Positions 50,430 to 63,722 of a DNA stretch of 64,000 nt are shown here, piece by piece. Every line of letters starts with the position of its first letter. Within the stretch, counting starts at the first letter, position 1. Source of the DNA: Kudoa neothunni (taxonomy: Eukaryota > Cnidaria); contig OZ199838.1 of NCBI GenBank assembly GCA_964304625.1, positions 11,532,001 to 11,596,000 of the forward strand, given 5' to 3'. Made by a program: the position numbers and the translations under genes. Under the pieces are notes generated by a model that searched no databases, was not told the DNA's origin, and saw only the letters and a list, made by a program, of their open reading frames with translations.

Positions 50430-52099
50430 GCACATCGACCTAACCGTAGATTAATTTATTATTATTATTATTCAAAAGATATGTTATTATTTATTATTTT
50501 TTTATTTGATTTGGTTACTATATATTTTATCATGCCAGTGCAATCTATTTCATGAGATGTACGCAACAATAATGACGAGAAATCTTCATCAAATCATTTC
50601 ACGTTGAATTCATTTTTATACCGTCGCGACGGTTATTTGAATATGTTCAGGGAAATTTTATTCATTAATTAACCATATCTGATATACCTATTTATATTTA
50701 AACATCAAATTAAAGTTCCATATGTTTGACAATTTTCATTTGAATGATTAATGAATGAATAATATGTGCAATTGGATTTATTTAGATTTTTATGAATAAC
50801 ATATATGTTTTAAATAATATTTATAATTTATAGATTTTTAGGATTTTAGGATTTTATTGTGGTCAGTGGCTATTAACATATTAGCGTATAATCTAATGTT
50901 GTCGGGGCTGTTTATTGCCACGAAAACGAATTTCTCCTAATTCTGATGATGTTCAGACTTATAATTTTAGTTATTATTTTTCCATACTAATTTCTAATAA
51001 ATTTTAAATTTTCGCGTTAAAATATACGATATAGATTTTACGATAAAAATCAACCTTCTTTGCCGGCTTTACGACAATTAGTGGCTAAAAATCTAAAGTA
51101 TAGGTTTATTTATACTTACAAAGCGATTTTTGAAATAATTTCTGTTGTTATATTATCTTAATTAAGTATTTTCAGGCAGTTTTGAGTCCTATTTTGATGA
51201 TCTATCCTCAAATCGACCCAACTAAATCAGATCCATTGTAAGTACACAGCCTATATATACAATTCATACTATTTAAAAGATATTTAATATCTCAATTTTT
51301 AGTTTAACTTTCTGAGAATGCCAAACAGCCTATATACCAAACGTTTTTTGGGTCCAATAGATCCCAAGTGGATTTAATTTCACCTAAACTCCTAGCTGGA
51401 GTCATCATTTGCGTTTAAATTTTTGTATTTACATATTGTCTATTTAACTGTTTTTCGACAATAGGTGGATTTAAAAAATCTTTTACCCGTGAACATGGCA
51501 GTTCAAATCTGTTAGGCATGGAGTTATGTAGCAGCAGCTTTTATGATAATTTATTGGTAGGTAAAAACGTGAAGAATCCAATTCCGAATATTTAAAATAA
51601 AAATTAAGATGATTTATATGACATATGGCTCAAAACGAAAAATTTTTACGTTCAAGGATGAGAGGCTTTGTGGTAAAAATTTCGGATGGTCTGTTTACTC
51701 CGTAAAATTATTTTATAAAAAGAGCAAATAGGATATTAACAATAATAAATACAAAACCGATATTTCTGATAATGTTTTACAGAAAATGACACTTTAAGAT
51801 AATTTTACACGGAAAAATTATTATAATTAAACATTATAATTAGCTATACAAATAATTCCTGTAAAATAACTTTAAATTTTAAAATTCCGTTATTTTATTA
51901 AATTCAATGTATCATGGGCCAATAATAAAGTTACAATACCAAAAAACTCCCAGAAATTATTCCATTCTACAGATGGAGGAATGGATACAGTTAGTTGAAT
52001 TTTTGTTAATTATTTACTTATCGAACAATGAAAAGATGATCGGCCGCTACGTTCCACATTTTGTTAGATATAATGTCAATAAATGCACATGTGTTATAC
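50430..52099. other. Intergenic downstream of gene C
   Basis: No gene seen. A GGGTCCAATAGATCCC near 51347-51362 resembles the palindromic block of the piggyBac-like ends but has no partner that I can place. A short ATT repeat lies at 50458-50473. The 84-codon ORF at 51907-52161 runs into the hAT end and has no motif. Confidence 0.4.
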
Positions 52100-52644
52100 C
52101 AGGGGTCGGGAACCTTTTCTTGGTGATAGAGCTACAAAGGCCACATATTATTCAAACCTAATTCCATGAGAGCCATACAACATATTTAAAACTAAAAATA
52201 GAGATACTTGCGCGCGTTTTATATATTTCCAACACTTTAATGTAAAGCAAGTCATTAAATTCTTTTTAATAGCATTTTTACACTATTGCCAATCAATGAA
52301 GAATATTTCACATTATCAATGCGATTTCGGGTTCTGCATGGTTTTGCAGATGGCTTTGTAGTCTGGTCGATACGTGGTAAAATTAGGCTTCATTCCAACG
52401 TTGAAACTTCCATCCGTTAAACGTGACCGTAATTAGGTCTTAATGTCTTTTAAATGTAGAATGGCTGCTCACATACATACATAGAGGCTAACATTGTCAT
52501 CACAGCAATACTCCCACGCTGCATTGTATGATACAGTAAGTAACTGACTTTCCGTAGTAATCGTTTCGAATATGCACAAAGGATTTAGCGAAACGGTTTT
52601 TTAAATTGAATATTTCTCTGCGATCCATAGGTTCCCGATCCCTG
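52100..52644 (-). mobile_element. Short hAT element carrying a transposase C-terminal scrap
   Basis: CAGGGGTCGGGAACCTTTTC starts at 52100 and the right end in reverse complement reads CAGGGATCGGGAACCTATGG, classic hAT terminal repeats. The flanking 8-mers TGTTATAC and AATTAAAC differ, so the target duplication has decayed or the edges are off by a base. Inside, the minus strand at about 52370-52500 reads TMLASMYVCEQPF, the hAT dimerisation region, followed by stops. It is an internally deleted copy of 545 bp. Confidence 0.75.
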
Positions 52645-54269
52645 AATTAAACCATTTATTGGCTCATTAATAAATATAAATTCATTTATATAACGATAGT
52701 AAGGTTTTTCTAGTTTTCATTTTATCTTTAGAGAAACTCCCCCCCCCCCCCCCCATTTTAATCTGCGGTTCTCTTTGTTTTAAAATATCTGATTTTCGAT
52801 TCATAACAGAAGGTTAATCACATAGACCTGGATCTTGGCTTTCAAAGATTTGTCTGAGTTCTTAAAGCATTGTTAATATTATAGGTTGACAGTTTGACGA
52901 TTAATTTGTTCCTTTTGACACGTGTCATCAGAGATATTGGCGCGTGGACCGCTATTAAATTAAACCACTCAAAATCTGTCCTTCATTCACATTTTCGTTT
53001 GTTAGAAAGGTCGCAGCTGGAAAGTTTTTATTCTGTCCCAAAGATTCTACCGAGGGTTGAATTTTCCTTATATTTAAAATGTATTTTTTACCAAAACATA
53101 ATTATTCTATTACTAAGATCAAATTTCTAAGCTGTTAATTTTTGGACTCCTCATCGATTTAATTGGATTATTACAACTGATAATATTAAATTTCTCGTCA
53201 ACATTCCTCTGTATCCTTGGCATGGTCAAATTTACTATGAAATGTCGAATCAAAAGGGGGTTTCCGGACCCTTGAATTTCTAAGCAATACAATATTAATT
53301 TTTTTATTCATAAATATTTTTACACATATTTTACTAAATAATAATGTAATTATTACTTAGTAGTATCTAAATTTATAATCATTCAAAAAATTAACGAGAT
53401 ATTGGGCTACTATGCAATACTGAGTAACGTAATTTAGATGCACAACTGTATGTCGAAATTATAATTTTTGTAGCTCAGCCACTACATGTGAATTCAAGGG
53501 ACGTGTAATATTTTCTTTTTAAAATTCATTAGAATGCAAGATAAATACAGAAATTCTTGCTTTCTATCAAGATAATGCAAGTGTCTCAATATTACACACA
53601 TCTCTCATCGACTTTTACAAAAATAGGTTTGAATGTTGAAATTCGTTCTTAAATGTGGATAAAGTTGATATTACCACCAACCTCATGGAAAGTAATCTCA
53701 TATATATAGAAGGATACTAACTTTTCTTAATGCTATTCCCTTGTTCGCCAGAATATGAAGAAATTTGTTCAAAAATTATAACAACCAGAAATTGACGCTC
53801 TTTAATTGCAAAACGTTGAATCCGGTTGTAAACTTTTTCACATAGTATTTTAAAACCATTACTCGAAAATAATCGCTAAAGATTGCCGTATAGTTTTTAT
53901 TAAAGGCAAAAATTCTCAGTTATGTTATGACATTGAGTGTAATGTTGAAAATAAAGTAAGTTTGATGTGACGTCGAGTGTCAGTGATTTCTTGTATTTTT
54001 TTGCTAAAATTCATAATATATACAATTGTGAATTTTTTAAGTTTGATGTCTAGAAAATGTTTTATCTAATTTTTAGGTATTAAGAAGCGAATAACATTAA
54101 ATAATTTCAACAAAAAATAATAACTATAAGGTAAATATTCTTGGATGATGAAAAATTTCGCTATATGCAGCTTATTCCATATTTATAATTTATAAATTTA
54201 ATTAAAAAATAATAGTTTTTAGTTTTATATTTTTTGAAGAGATCAATTAAAAAAATTAATTTTTTATGG
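52645..54269. other. Intergenic; poly-C tract, nothing else recognised
   Basis: A run of 16 C at 52739-52754 in otherwise AT-rich DNA. A GGGGGTTTCCGGACCC at about 53258-53273 again resembles piggyBac-like end blocks but stands alone. The ORF at 52894-53130 has no recognisable domain. Confidence 0.4.
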
Positions 54270-54508
54270 CAGTATTTCCTAACTTTTTTCTTCAATGACC
54301 GCAGACTGGCCGTGTTAAATGAATACGAACCCCTAAGTATATATATCGTCGGCGAATACTTTTGTCTATGGTATTTCTCCAGAATTATTTTTTTAAATTT
54401 CGCCTTTTTTGTATCCAGGAATTTACAAAAGATTAATTTTATTAAGAATAAAAGCTTTCTCGCGGATCTCCCGAAATTATTGCGCGGACCCCATGTTAGG
54501 AAACATCG
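54270..54508. repeat. Possible hAT-like MITE
   Basis: CAGTATTTCCTAACTTTTTT begins at 54270 and the reverse complement of the right edge reads CGATGTTTCCTAACATGGGG, with GACCGC and TCCGCG blocks next inside. This is like short hAT elements, but the outermost bases and flanks do not match well and no target duplication is seen. The 104- and 117-codon ORFs that cross it on both strands are probably accidental. Confidence 0.3.
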
Positions 54509-55216
54509 ATCCAAGGTATCAAATAATTCAATTATTTACGAACGATAATCTTTTTCAACGTAATGTTTTATATATTTGCTTCATATTATTATTAGCATGT
54601 TTAATTCATCTCTTTGTAATAGAAAATATGAATAATTTCCTAATATTATTCTTAAATCACGTCAAAGCGCTATCTATATAGGATCGTTTGGAATATTTGG
54701 TTCTTTTATATTGAATTTTTGGATAGTCCTTTTTTCGTGACAATTATTCATAATGAAAAATTTAACAATTATAAAATTATAAAAAGTATATATAATTACT
54801 AAAAACTCAATATGCAAAGTAATCAATATAATTACAAGTGATGCATGACTGTATTCGGGAAATTTTAACAGTTTATTTTTGTTTATTATTAATAAATTTT
54901 ATAATTTCAATTAAATTTGTTTATATATAAAGATATTTTTACTAACAACTTAAAAGTTGCTCACCAAATTTAATTTAGCCATTGATTAACAAAGTTGATT
55001 TTCATCAAATTTATTAACACAGCCAATCGTTTCGTGAGAGTTTAAATGTTATTATATTCTTGAATACAAAAATATCTTTCCGTTCTATATTTCTCTCAAA
55101 CTTAATATGATTTTAATTTAATTGATCCGATTTTGATATTAACATTGGCGATTGTGGTCGGGTTCGTGAACGACAAGTGGAAAAATCATTTTTTTCACAC
55201 GTTAATCGGCCAGTCT
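54509..55216. other. Intergenic upstream of the FERRY3 homologue
   Basis: AT-rich, with the presumed promoter and 5' UTR. The frame of exon 1 stays open upstream to 55133, but without an ATG before 55217. Confidence 0.4.
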
Positions 55217-57285
55217 ATGAACAAACTTAATTCAGCTGATGATCACTATAGAAACGATCAGAAAAGTTTCTTTTTTGAATACGAAGTCAAGATAGCAGAT
55301 CAAACGACAAAAATCTATGAAAATGTTTGTATTCGTAGCAACCACACTACAACCAATGAAATAGTGTATGGGATAATCAGAAAATATGGTTTATTATGGC
55401 ATCATTTTGATGGTAATTGATGGAAATTTTTATCAACATGTTGATTACGCCGTCATTATTATTAGAAATATCCAAAGCGTTGATGGAATCGATAAAACTC
55501 CAAGAAAAAGCTTACCAACAAAATCTTTATACTGAAACTATGGAGAATTTTCTCAGCAAATCAACCAAGACTTTACTAATAGAAAAATATAAACAACATC
55601 ACGTTGACTTTATTGACAGCGAGCTGACAAATGCAAACACAAAGCCATTTGACCGTAGTGTTAAATTTTCCGAAACCTACACCCAACTTCTGGACTCAAA
55701 CACCCACAATATTATGAACCGTTTAGAAGCAAGCTACGCGTTATATTTGGATAATAATCGACAAAAATATAAAACCGAAATCAATTCAATAAATGAAAAG
55801 TTTTTTGTTCAGGTGCATTCGATTATGTATTGAATTTGGATAGAATAAAAGATGCGCATCTAAAACAACTACCAATAGTTGATATTCTGAGGAAAGAAAA
55901 AACTGTATTTGTTTTGTGTATATTCATATCATACCTATATTTAATTGGTTTGTTGTAGAATCTTACAACCGCTTATAAACAACAAATAAATTCATTGAAA
56001 GAAACTCAAAAGCGAGAATACACCAAATGGATACTGGATACACATAGTGCAATGAAATCTAGCGAGAAAATGACTTTCAATGATATCCCATTGATTGATG
56101 AGAACTTGAATAATCCAAACGGTCCATTCACGGATAACGTTATTCAACCATATGAGAGTTTTACTGTCTATTTGGGTAGGGAAAATTTGTTTGCATTAAT
56201 CATGGAGCTTTCTCTCTCCACACATTAAACTTTGCACGATTTAATATGTATAATAGGTCATCAGCATAAAACCACTTTCAATATATGTGTGGTCGCTTGT
56301 AACTTTGATAATTATTATTCTGCTTTTGACCACAGGTATGCTTAACTTTACTAATATTTCTATGACTTTTAATAATGCCAATTTGCTCATTTTTTAATGC
56401 AAAATATTAATTCTCTTGATTAATATTTTCAAAAAATGGATAAATTCATATTTTATCAGATCATTTGAGTCACTTATCCACAACTATAATCTTTACACCT
56501 CCAACGCTACTGCATCGATCATTATAGTCGACAACCTAATCCCCTCTAAATATGGCTATAGTCAGCGTAAGAAGATACGTTTTATAGAATTCATTTTAAA
56601 ATATTTAGTATTCAATTCGGAGGTATCAAAATTAACCGAATTTCACTTCGAACAACCTACCGAACAAATAGCATCCATTAAAAACTACGTGGAAGCCAAC
56701 ACCAATGGTCTCAAAGAAGGTATTATTGTTTTATTAAGTCAAAAATTAAGCTCTTTATTTGCTTATTGCCAATAATAATCAAACTTAGGAGATGTTTATA
56801 TAACCAAACATTCTACCCTACTAAATCTACATATAAATTTCCATGTGGTTGTAAATCCATGCCAACTCTTTGAGGCTCCTATCTCATCAGCATCCCCCAC
56901 AATGTTAGCTATCAGTAATGTACTTTCGTACTGTCTCAAATATGGATGTGGCACTATTGATATACCTCTGTTGTTAACATCGGTAAATGTTACCAAGGTA
57001 CACTCAAACCTCAACTACTTCCGACTATAACTATACTGTAGGATAATTTCGACGAGAGTAAATATATGAGAAGATGCGAGTCATTTCTCAAATGCATCAA
57101 AGGTTTTCTTATACAGAGTTGTATTTGGGAAAATGAGACATCGAAGCCGACAATTCGACTTCTAATTCCTAAGGTACAATGTTTTAACGGCTGGATCGAA
57201 AATAATTGTTTAATTTCAGGATCTAAACAATAACTTTATTGAATCCATTGTCCATATGATTCCAACTATTTATACAGTGAAATGA
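55217..57285 (+). CDS. FERRY3: C12orf4/FERRY3 homologue, nine exons, 517 aa
   Basis: In vertebrates this protein (C12orf4, Fy-3) is a subunit of the FERRY complex, a Rab5 effector on early endosomes that carries mRNAs. Exons 55217-55412, 55466-55799, 55844-55904, 55959-56175, 56257-56335, 56460-56719, 56789-56997, 57042-57173 and 57220-57285 give one frame of 1,554 nt; introns are 44-124 nt. Similarity to the human protein (552 aa) as I remember it: FEYEVKIADQTTKI near the start; ETQKREYTKWILDTHS; ESFTVYLG; SIIIVDNLI; VYITKHSTLLNLHINFHVVV; IDIPLLLTSV; and FLKCIKGFLIQSCIWENETS near the end. There is no signal peptide or membrane segment, as expected for a cytosolic protein. The start is the first ATG of the open frame; an upstream exon is possible. 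It is convergent with PHKG, 75 bp apart. Confidence 0.85.
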
Positions 57286-57360
57286 TTAGAAATTTATTGT
57301 TTGTTTTTAATAGAACCTCATAAATATAAACCAAAAAATGTATAAACAGAACAAAACGAG

Positions 57361-60300
57361 TTAATAAGTAGCAGGATTTTGGGCTGATTTAAATGGCAGC
57401 TGTGTAAATCTACATGTTTCAATCTCTTCTTCGTCGATTTTGGGAACATTCTGAAATAGAGCTGCTCTGTTTTGATGTTGAACGTTGCTTCTACGGATCC
57501 AATGATCATACAATTGAAAAGCACAGGTGTCCATAATGTGACGAAAAAATTTCAGCTGATATGGATTGCATTTGATCTCAGACAGAGTTATACGCTGTCT
57601 TTTGGTCAGTACAACTTTGTAGACATATTTAAAGGATAATAGCGCCAACACAACACTCTAAACAATAAAATTTAGAAACAATAAGTCGAATATAAATTTT
57701 TTCTTGAGCAATGTATGATCTAATCATTAAAAAATTTCACATGCATACTTTCAACGTGAATCTTTTAATTTTTGGCTCGAAAACATCAATCTACCAAAAA
57801 CATAATATTCAAAGTCTAATTCTGATAACAACGGTTCATTATATAATTACAATAGCTCCACTTATCCAGGGATGCGCAAGAGCTTGTTCAATAGTCAATC
57901 GGTTGTTTGGATCAGTCACCAATAATTGAGATATCTGATTTAAACGAGCAAATGTTACTCAGCATCACACAATAAAATATGATTATACCAAATCTTTTGC
58001 TCCACTAGATATATCGGCCCAATCAGTTGACTCCATGTTGTATTTTCCATCCATTATATTCCATAACATTACTGATTGTTTCCGATGCCAGAATGGGGAA
58101 AATCCCGCCAACCTACCAACACAAATTAAATATTGGACACTTACTCTAACCAAATCTCTCTTCTCATAGAATTGGTAAATCAACTCGATTAATCAGAAAA
58201 ATCATTACATTATAAATAGTATCACTCCACATGCCCATCTACTCAAAATTTATTAACACAACAAAATGAAGAACTTGTGAATTACAAATCTACAGGTTTT
58301 CCATAGCCAGGTAGTTTATCATCCATAGAGCATTTTAATACCTCTGGTGCCAAATAATCAGGAGTACCACACAAATCTAAAGCAGAAACAGTAGATTCAA
58401 TAGTTTTTTAATCGGGTGATATTTAAAATAACCCCTTAAAAGTTGACCGTCTTTGAGTTGAACTGAAAATCCAAAATCTGATATGTAAAGCCACGACTGG
58501 TCACCAAGCAAAATATTTTCAGGCTAAATAATTATAATTTGTCGTACAAATTAGAAAATAATACTAATTCTTCTCGGTGAAGTTAAAACATTATGAAAAC
58601 TGGTTTATCACATGAGTTATTAAACTGAAACACAAATTTATTATAATTTCACAGTAACAATAGCAATGATTTAAGTATAACATTTTCATTGGTTTAAGTA
58701 CATCCATTTTTAGGAGTATAAAATTTTTTAGCGAAGGAAGCGATGAGAAAAGTCCGCAAGTAGATTATTTAGATTTAGCCACATCGTGAACCTTCAACGG
58801 GATTTTTTATTAAAAGCTGGTTTTTTACCTACTTATATAACTTATATTTTCATTCGAAATAAATTAAAATAAGTTTTTATTATTATTATTAATTATTATG
58901 ATTTAATTGGTTATATATCAGGGTATTGTGATGAAAAATAATAGAAAAAACTAAGTAATAAAATTATCCCTTTAAATGCTTAGAATGTAAGTAGAGTGCT
59001 GCGTTTATAACGGATGTAATCAGAAATTGTGATCAGATATGGGTTAATCAAACAAATTCAGTAGATAAAATGATCAGAAACATTTAGTTGGTTATTAAAA
59101 ATCCTCCAAGAATGATTTTGGTGGAGTTTAAGAATACAAGAGAAAAAAAGACCTCATAAAATTAAAAAAATGTTATTATTTTCAGATAGGAACAATTGAT
59201 TATTAAAAATTTAACCTTAATTAAAGCTTCGTGATAAGAGGTGAAAAAATTCATTATGGCTCAAAGAATTAATTATTTGTAAAATTTATCTGACGTTTCT
59301 AACATCTCTAAGTCTGTTGAAATAAATTTTTTAGGTTATTTTGGAAATTCCCTCGAAACGCATGAGAAAATAACAATGAATTAATTCAATTAGTCAAAAT
59401 CCTAATTTATAAATATTTTTCGAATTTAATTCAAATAGTAGAACAACAAAATAAACATGGTAACATCCTTGGTTACTTTTTGATAGATATTATAAAAATA
59501 AGTAATAAGAAATAATTTTTCTCCATATTTTTAGATAAAATAAGCGTGATAATACCGGGTTTCGCATCCAAAACCGGATTACACAAGCTTGTGGTTAATG
59601 GCGATCTTTTCTATTTATTTAATAGCGTTAGATAAACAAAGAGTAGTTTTCATGTATATGTACCAAATATGCATATTATTTTAATTCAATTACGGTTGAT
59701 ACCCGTAAGAGAAAAACAATGACCAAAGAATGTCTCCGAATCCTGAAAATAGTCTTTTAGATTATGTTCAGTCACCTTGATTGAAGCGTTTCTAATATCC
59801 CCTCAAATAATCTCTTTTAGTAAATTAGTAGCCCTATATTTGTTAGTCAAATCACTCAATGTTGACCTCAGAATTCCTAAATCCTCGGAAACTTCTCTCT
59901 GGCCTTTTCCTTTGTTAACGACAAGATGGCAAGGGAGAGTTCTCTTATCTTCAGGATTACGCATTTTACTGGGCATCTTGAACGTCGTTTGATTTAGATC
60001 TAGTTTAAATTGCGACGAATCTGCTTTTAAGCTTTTAACGTTGAAAAAAATAGTTTAAATTATAACGAATCCGGTTTATATGCAAAAACCGGTAATAATC
60101 TTAGTTAAATTTTAATAAGTATAAAAACAATTATCTACTATATAGTTAGTTTAAAATTAGTTTATACAAATTAATTATTTATAAAAAATGATAAAAATAG
60201 TTTAATTAACAAATTAAAGAATATATATTCATAATGAAATTTTTATTTGATGAAGGAATAAATCATATTTTCGCGTTTTCCCCTTTAATCCTTATTTAAG

Positions 60301-61949
60301 ATATTCAAAATATTTAAACTTTATTCTTGGAGTTAAACGTTAATTTTGAAATCCGTTCCATCATATATAGGATGTCAAATAGACTCTAATTATTTTACAG
60401 GAGATGAAAATCTCTTTTTTAAAGTCAGAAGTGCTGTCTTTAACTTCACCTACGCATACACAAATTTTTTTAAGATACATAATTTCTATTTATAGGCTAC
60501 AAACACGGTTTATTTTTTAATGGTCTATTATATTTAATTATTTTATGTCTAACTATTACGTACAAAGCGAAAAGAAATCATTAAACACGGAAAAAATTCA
60601 AAAAGGAAATTAAAGTTGTATTGACCAATAGACACATCCTAATTTTCAAGTCTCCTAAGACTACCAACGGAAATTATAAAACAACTTCAAAAATCTAACA
60701 AAATATCGTTATAATCAGTTCCCCTATTCATTAATTTACGCTAAAGTTATGAATCGGAGCTAAATCGACATTTTATTTAAGAAATATTATTATAATAATT
60801 TGTTTGAATTAATTTTAATATATTTTAGACTATTGAAAAATAATTTATAGAAGAGTGAACGCTGACCCATTGGACATGCGAAAAATTTGTTAATTTTAAA
60901 CTTAATTATTATATGTACAATTTAAAAAGAATTAAGCATAGCAGATTTAGAATTAATAATTTCTTTACAATCATATCCACAAACCAAACAAAATTAATAT
61001 TATTTTTCTGGTACGCACGCATATGTATGAATTTATTTTTATCAACCGTTTAATTTTCGTAATGATTTAAAAGGTTATAACAATAAAAAATTCTATGACA
61101 ACTTCCATTTAAAGAAAAACAGTTAAGGGGTAAATAACAAAGTATAGTCGATAGTCTAGAGACAAAACAACATAAAAGAATTAAACTTGCGTAGATAATA
61201 TTTATTCGATACGTTTAAAAATTCATAAATAAAATCTACCTTCAAATCACGGTGAACTACATTTTTTGAATGCATATATAGGACGGCCTTTAGAATTTGT
61301 ATAAACAACAACCTAATAATGTTCATTAGGTATGATGGTCATCAAATTCCACTAAAAAATAGTCTTACCTTGCTTGTTGTTCAGGTAGTGTAACCATTCG
61401 AGTGAGAAAATCAAATAATTCACCACTTGTTGCTCTATGACAGCGTAAATAGTTATATTGAACAATAAATAATCGCAAATTTACAAATTGAAAACCAAAA
61501 AAAAGTTAGACACCGTTTCATAATAATCTATCAACTTAACTACAATAAAATAATTTTAGATAAAAACTTAATTTTTTTTATACTTATATTTGGATGGTTT
61601 GATAGGATCGAAAGTATGTCGATTTCCAATCTAACTAGTGCATCTTTCTCTTCGTCTCGGTCGATAATTTTTACAGCGTATTCTCGATGTGTGGTTTTAC
61701 AAACACATCGTCGAACCACCGACGATAACCCTCTATATCAATTTAGAAAATTGTAGCGTCGTCAATAGGAAATGAGATAAAATTGTCCGTGTTTTCAATA
61801 AACAAATAAATATTTGTTTTTAATACGCTATTGTAACAATTCAATTACTCTCCTAGTGTAGCTCCTGGCTCGTATTTTTTGAAGAAGTCATCCTGTGTTT
61901 CGGTATCGCCTAAGGCGATATCTTCTGAAGCTAGACTCACAGTTGACAT
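57361..61949 (-). CDS. PHKG: Phosphorylase b kinase gamma catalytic subunit, eleven exons, 386 aa
   Basis: Ser/Thr kinase that phosphorylates and activates glycogen phosphorylase within the calcium/calmodulin-regulated phosphorylase-kinase complex. Minus-strand exons 61949-61849, 61732-61584, 61539-61485, 61434-61369, 61312-61240, 58523-58433, 58376-58286, 58238-58209, 58112-57989, 57934-57851 and 57657-57361 join in one frame of 1,161 nt. Kinase motifs are all present: glycine loop GEGLSSVV, YAVKII lysine, [22 protein letters not shown], and [13 protein letters not shown] leading to SPFWHRKQ. The calmodulin-binding tail typical of PHKG follows ([19 protein letters not shown], then [12 protein letters not shown]). 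Length equals human PHKG1 (387 aa). Introns are 44-193 nt except the fifth (61239-58524, 2,716 nt), which hosts a transposon. Only one gamma gene is visible, so no PHKG1/2 split is implied. Confidence 0.93.
59551..60098 (-). mobile_element. Shortened Tc1/mariner-like element in the fifth PHKG intron
   Basis: AATACCGGGTTTCGCATCCA at 59551 and, in reverse complement from 60098, ATTACCGGTTTTTGCATATA open inverted repeats of about 34 bp that continue into ACCGGATT on both sides. The minus strand at about 59770-59977 encodes a Tc1-type N-terminal helix-turn-helix ([14 protein letters not shown], then [20 protein letters not shown]). The DDE catalytic part is missing, so the 548-bp copy is non-autonomous. 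Confidence 0.7.
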
Positions 61950-63722
61950 TCCTGAGAGGGCGATGACTTGTTGATATCGAATAAACCCGAATTGGAATTC
62001 GAAATTTTGTATCAAGTTTTTAACAGCGCTGAGCTCATATTAATTGTTTGAATTTTCTTAGTTAATTGTGTTATAGTTTATTCAATAATTTTATTTCTGT
62101 TAAACAAATCATGGCTTATTATGAATTTTTTTAACATTTTCCAAATTCCATTTCAATAATGAAAATTGTGATTTTGGATCGATCAATAGAACCTAACAAA
62201 TGCTACAGGCATATTCAACTTATTGTATCAATTATTATCGATTGTGCGCGCGTCATTCATTATCGTACTGTGATCTTCGTAATTATTTTTGTTAAATTAC
62301 CTTGTTAATTTAACGCGATATAATAAATTAACTTGAATTGTAAATTTCCTATAGCAAATAAATGTAAACTATAAAATATTTTACTTAACGGACAATTCCG
62401 TGATGCGTCGGATAAATACCCGATAGCAGTTTAATTTTTAAATTATTCAAATAAATAATTTATATCCCTATTTTCATGGGTAATGATAAATCTGAGATTT
62501 TTTATGGTTTTATTGCGCCATCTCCTTTATAGATAATTGATCGTTAAGTAATCGGATTAGGTTATTTTATTGGTGTGGCTACGAGATAGATTTAAAAGTA
62601 GACTTACTTTGAAAACTTGCATCGTTAAAATATTATTTACAACAAAATCAATTTTTTTAAGGAACGAATTCTCGCATTCCTTACAACAGCGTTTGAAATT
62701 CAGGTAGTTTCTGACGAAATTACCGATTTACATATCTAATTATGACTAGATTAATAATAAATTTTAACGTCTGTAAATTACAACTTTTGGAAATGAATGG
62801 TGTTTAGCAGCACTAATGATATTACTAAGAATTTATTCATTCATTGTGCTAGAGAATGTTTGATTATTTGGGTATATCGATAACTAATCTGGTACAGTAT
62901 ACCTTGCATTTTAGTGTCTAATAATACACACTTATTTACATTGAGCGTTATTGAGATTAATAATCATAAAGTTTAATTGAATGTCGCTATATTCTTGTCT
63001 ATATATTCCATATAATGATATTCGAATAGAAATCTATTCAATAAAATAAAATAATTAACGTTGGTTATTCTCATGGACCCATTTAATCCCCTCTCGGGAC
63101 TGGCTATTCTTATGGAAACGAATAACTCCTCCGTTATAAATGATATCTCGAATCTGACTTCATATTTGAATTTAGCTATTTTTAATCTAATTGTAATGCA
63201 AAATTAGTTTGAAAATTTAAAGAATAAAAATTCAACACTTTGTTTGCTCTATTTACACTGTTCATTAAGTACACCCACATTTTTTAGCTTAATATTGTGT
63301 AATATGAACTTTTTAGTTTAAATTAAAAGTAAAAACGTATTCTAATAAATATGAACTTCTCTGTTCGTGCATTCTTGTGTCACCCACCACGTCCGAATAT
63401 GCGCGTTAATCCTATTTGGTTGTGGGGCGTTCTTTTTCGTGAGATTATTTCTAAATATTAAAGAACTTTGAAATAACTGAAATCTGTAGAACAAGTTTAT
63501 ATATTATATTCAGTTGGAGAAGAGAAATTTAATCTTGTGTAAGATATAAAATACCAATTGCATGGAATTAGTCTGAAAAGTGGTGTCATTATTGCTTCTT
63601 AAGAAGCGCTGTTAAATTGATTTGCTCAAACCTATACCTTTTATTAAAAAATATTATTGTACTATTAAAATTTCGAATGTGGTTATTTTGGAGAAATTTT
63701 TTGGGCGCACAGCTAAACAACC
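61950..63722. other. Intergenic between divergent PHKG and the right-edge gene
   Basis: Holds the upstream region of PHKG (left side) and presumably that of the gene starting near 63.7 kb. No coding or repeat structure was recognised; no promoter element can be named. Confidence 0.4.

Noticed and set aside
54161-54548. Overlapping 117-codon minus and 104-codon plus ORFs
   Set aside because: Both cross a repeat-like segment with inverted ends and carry no domain; judged accidental.
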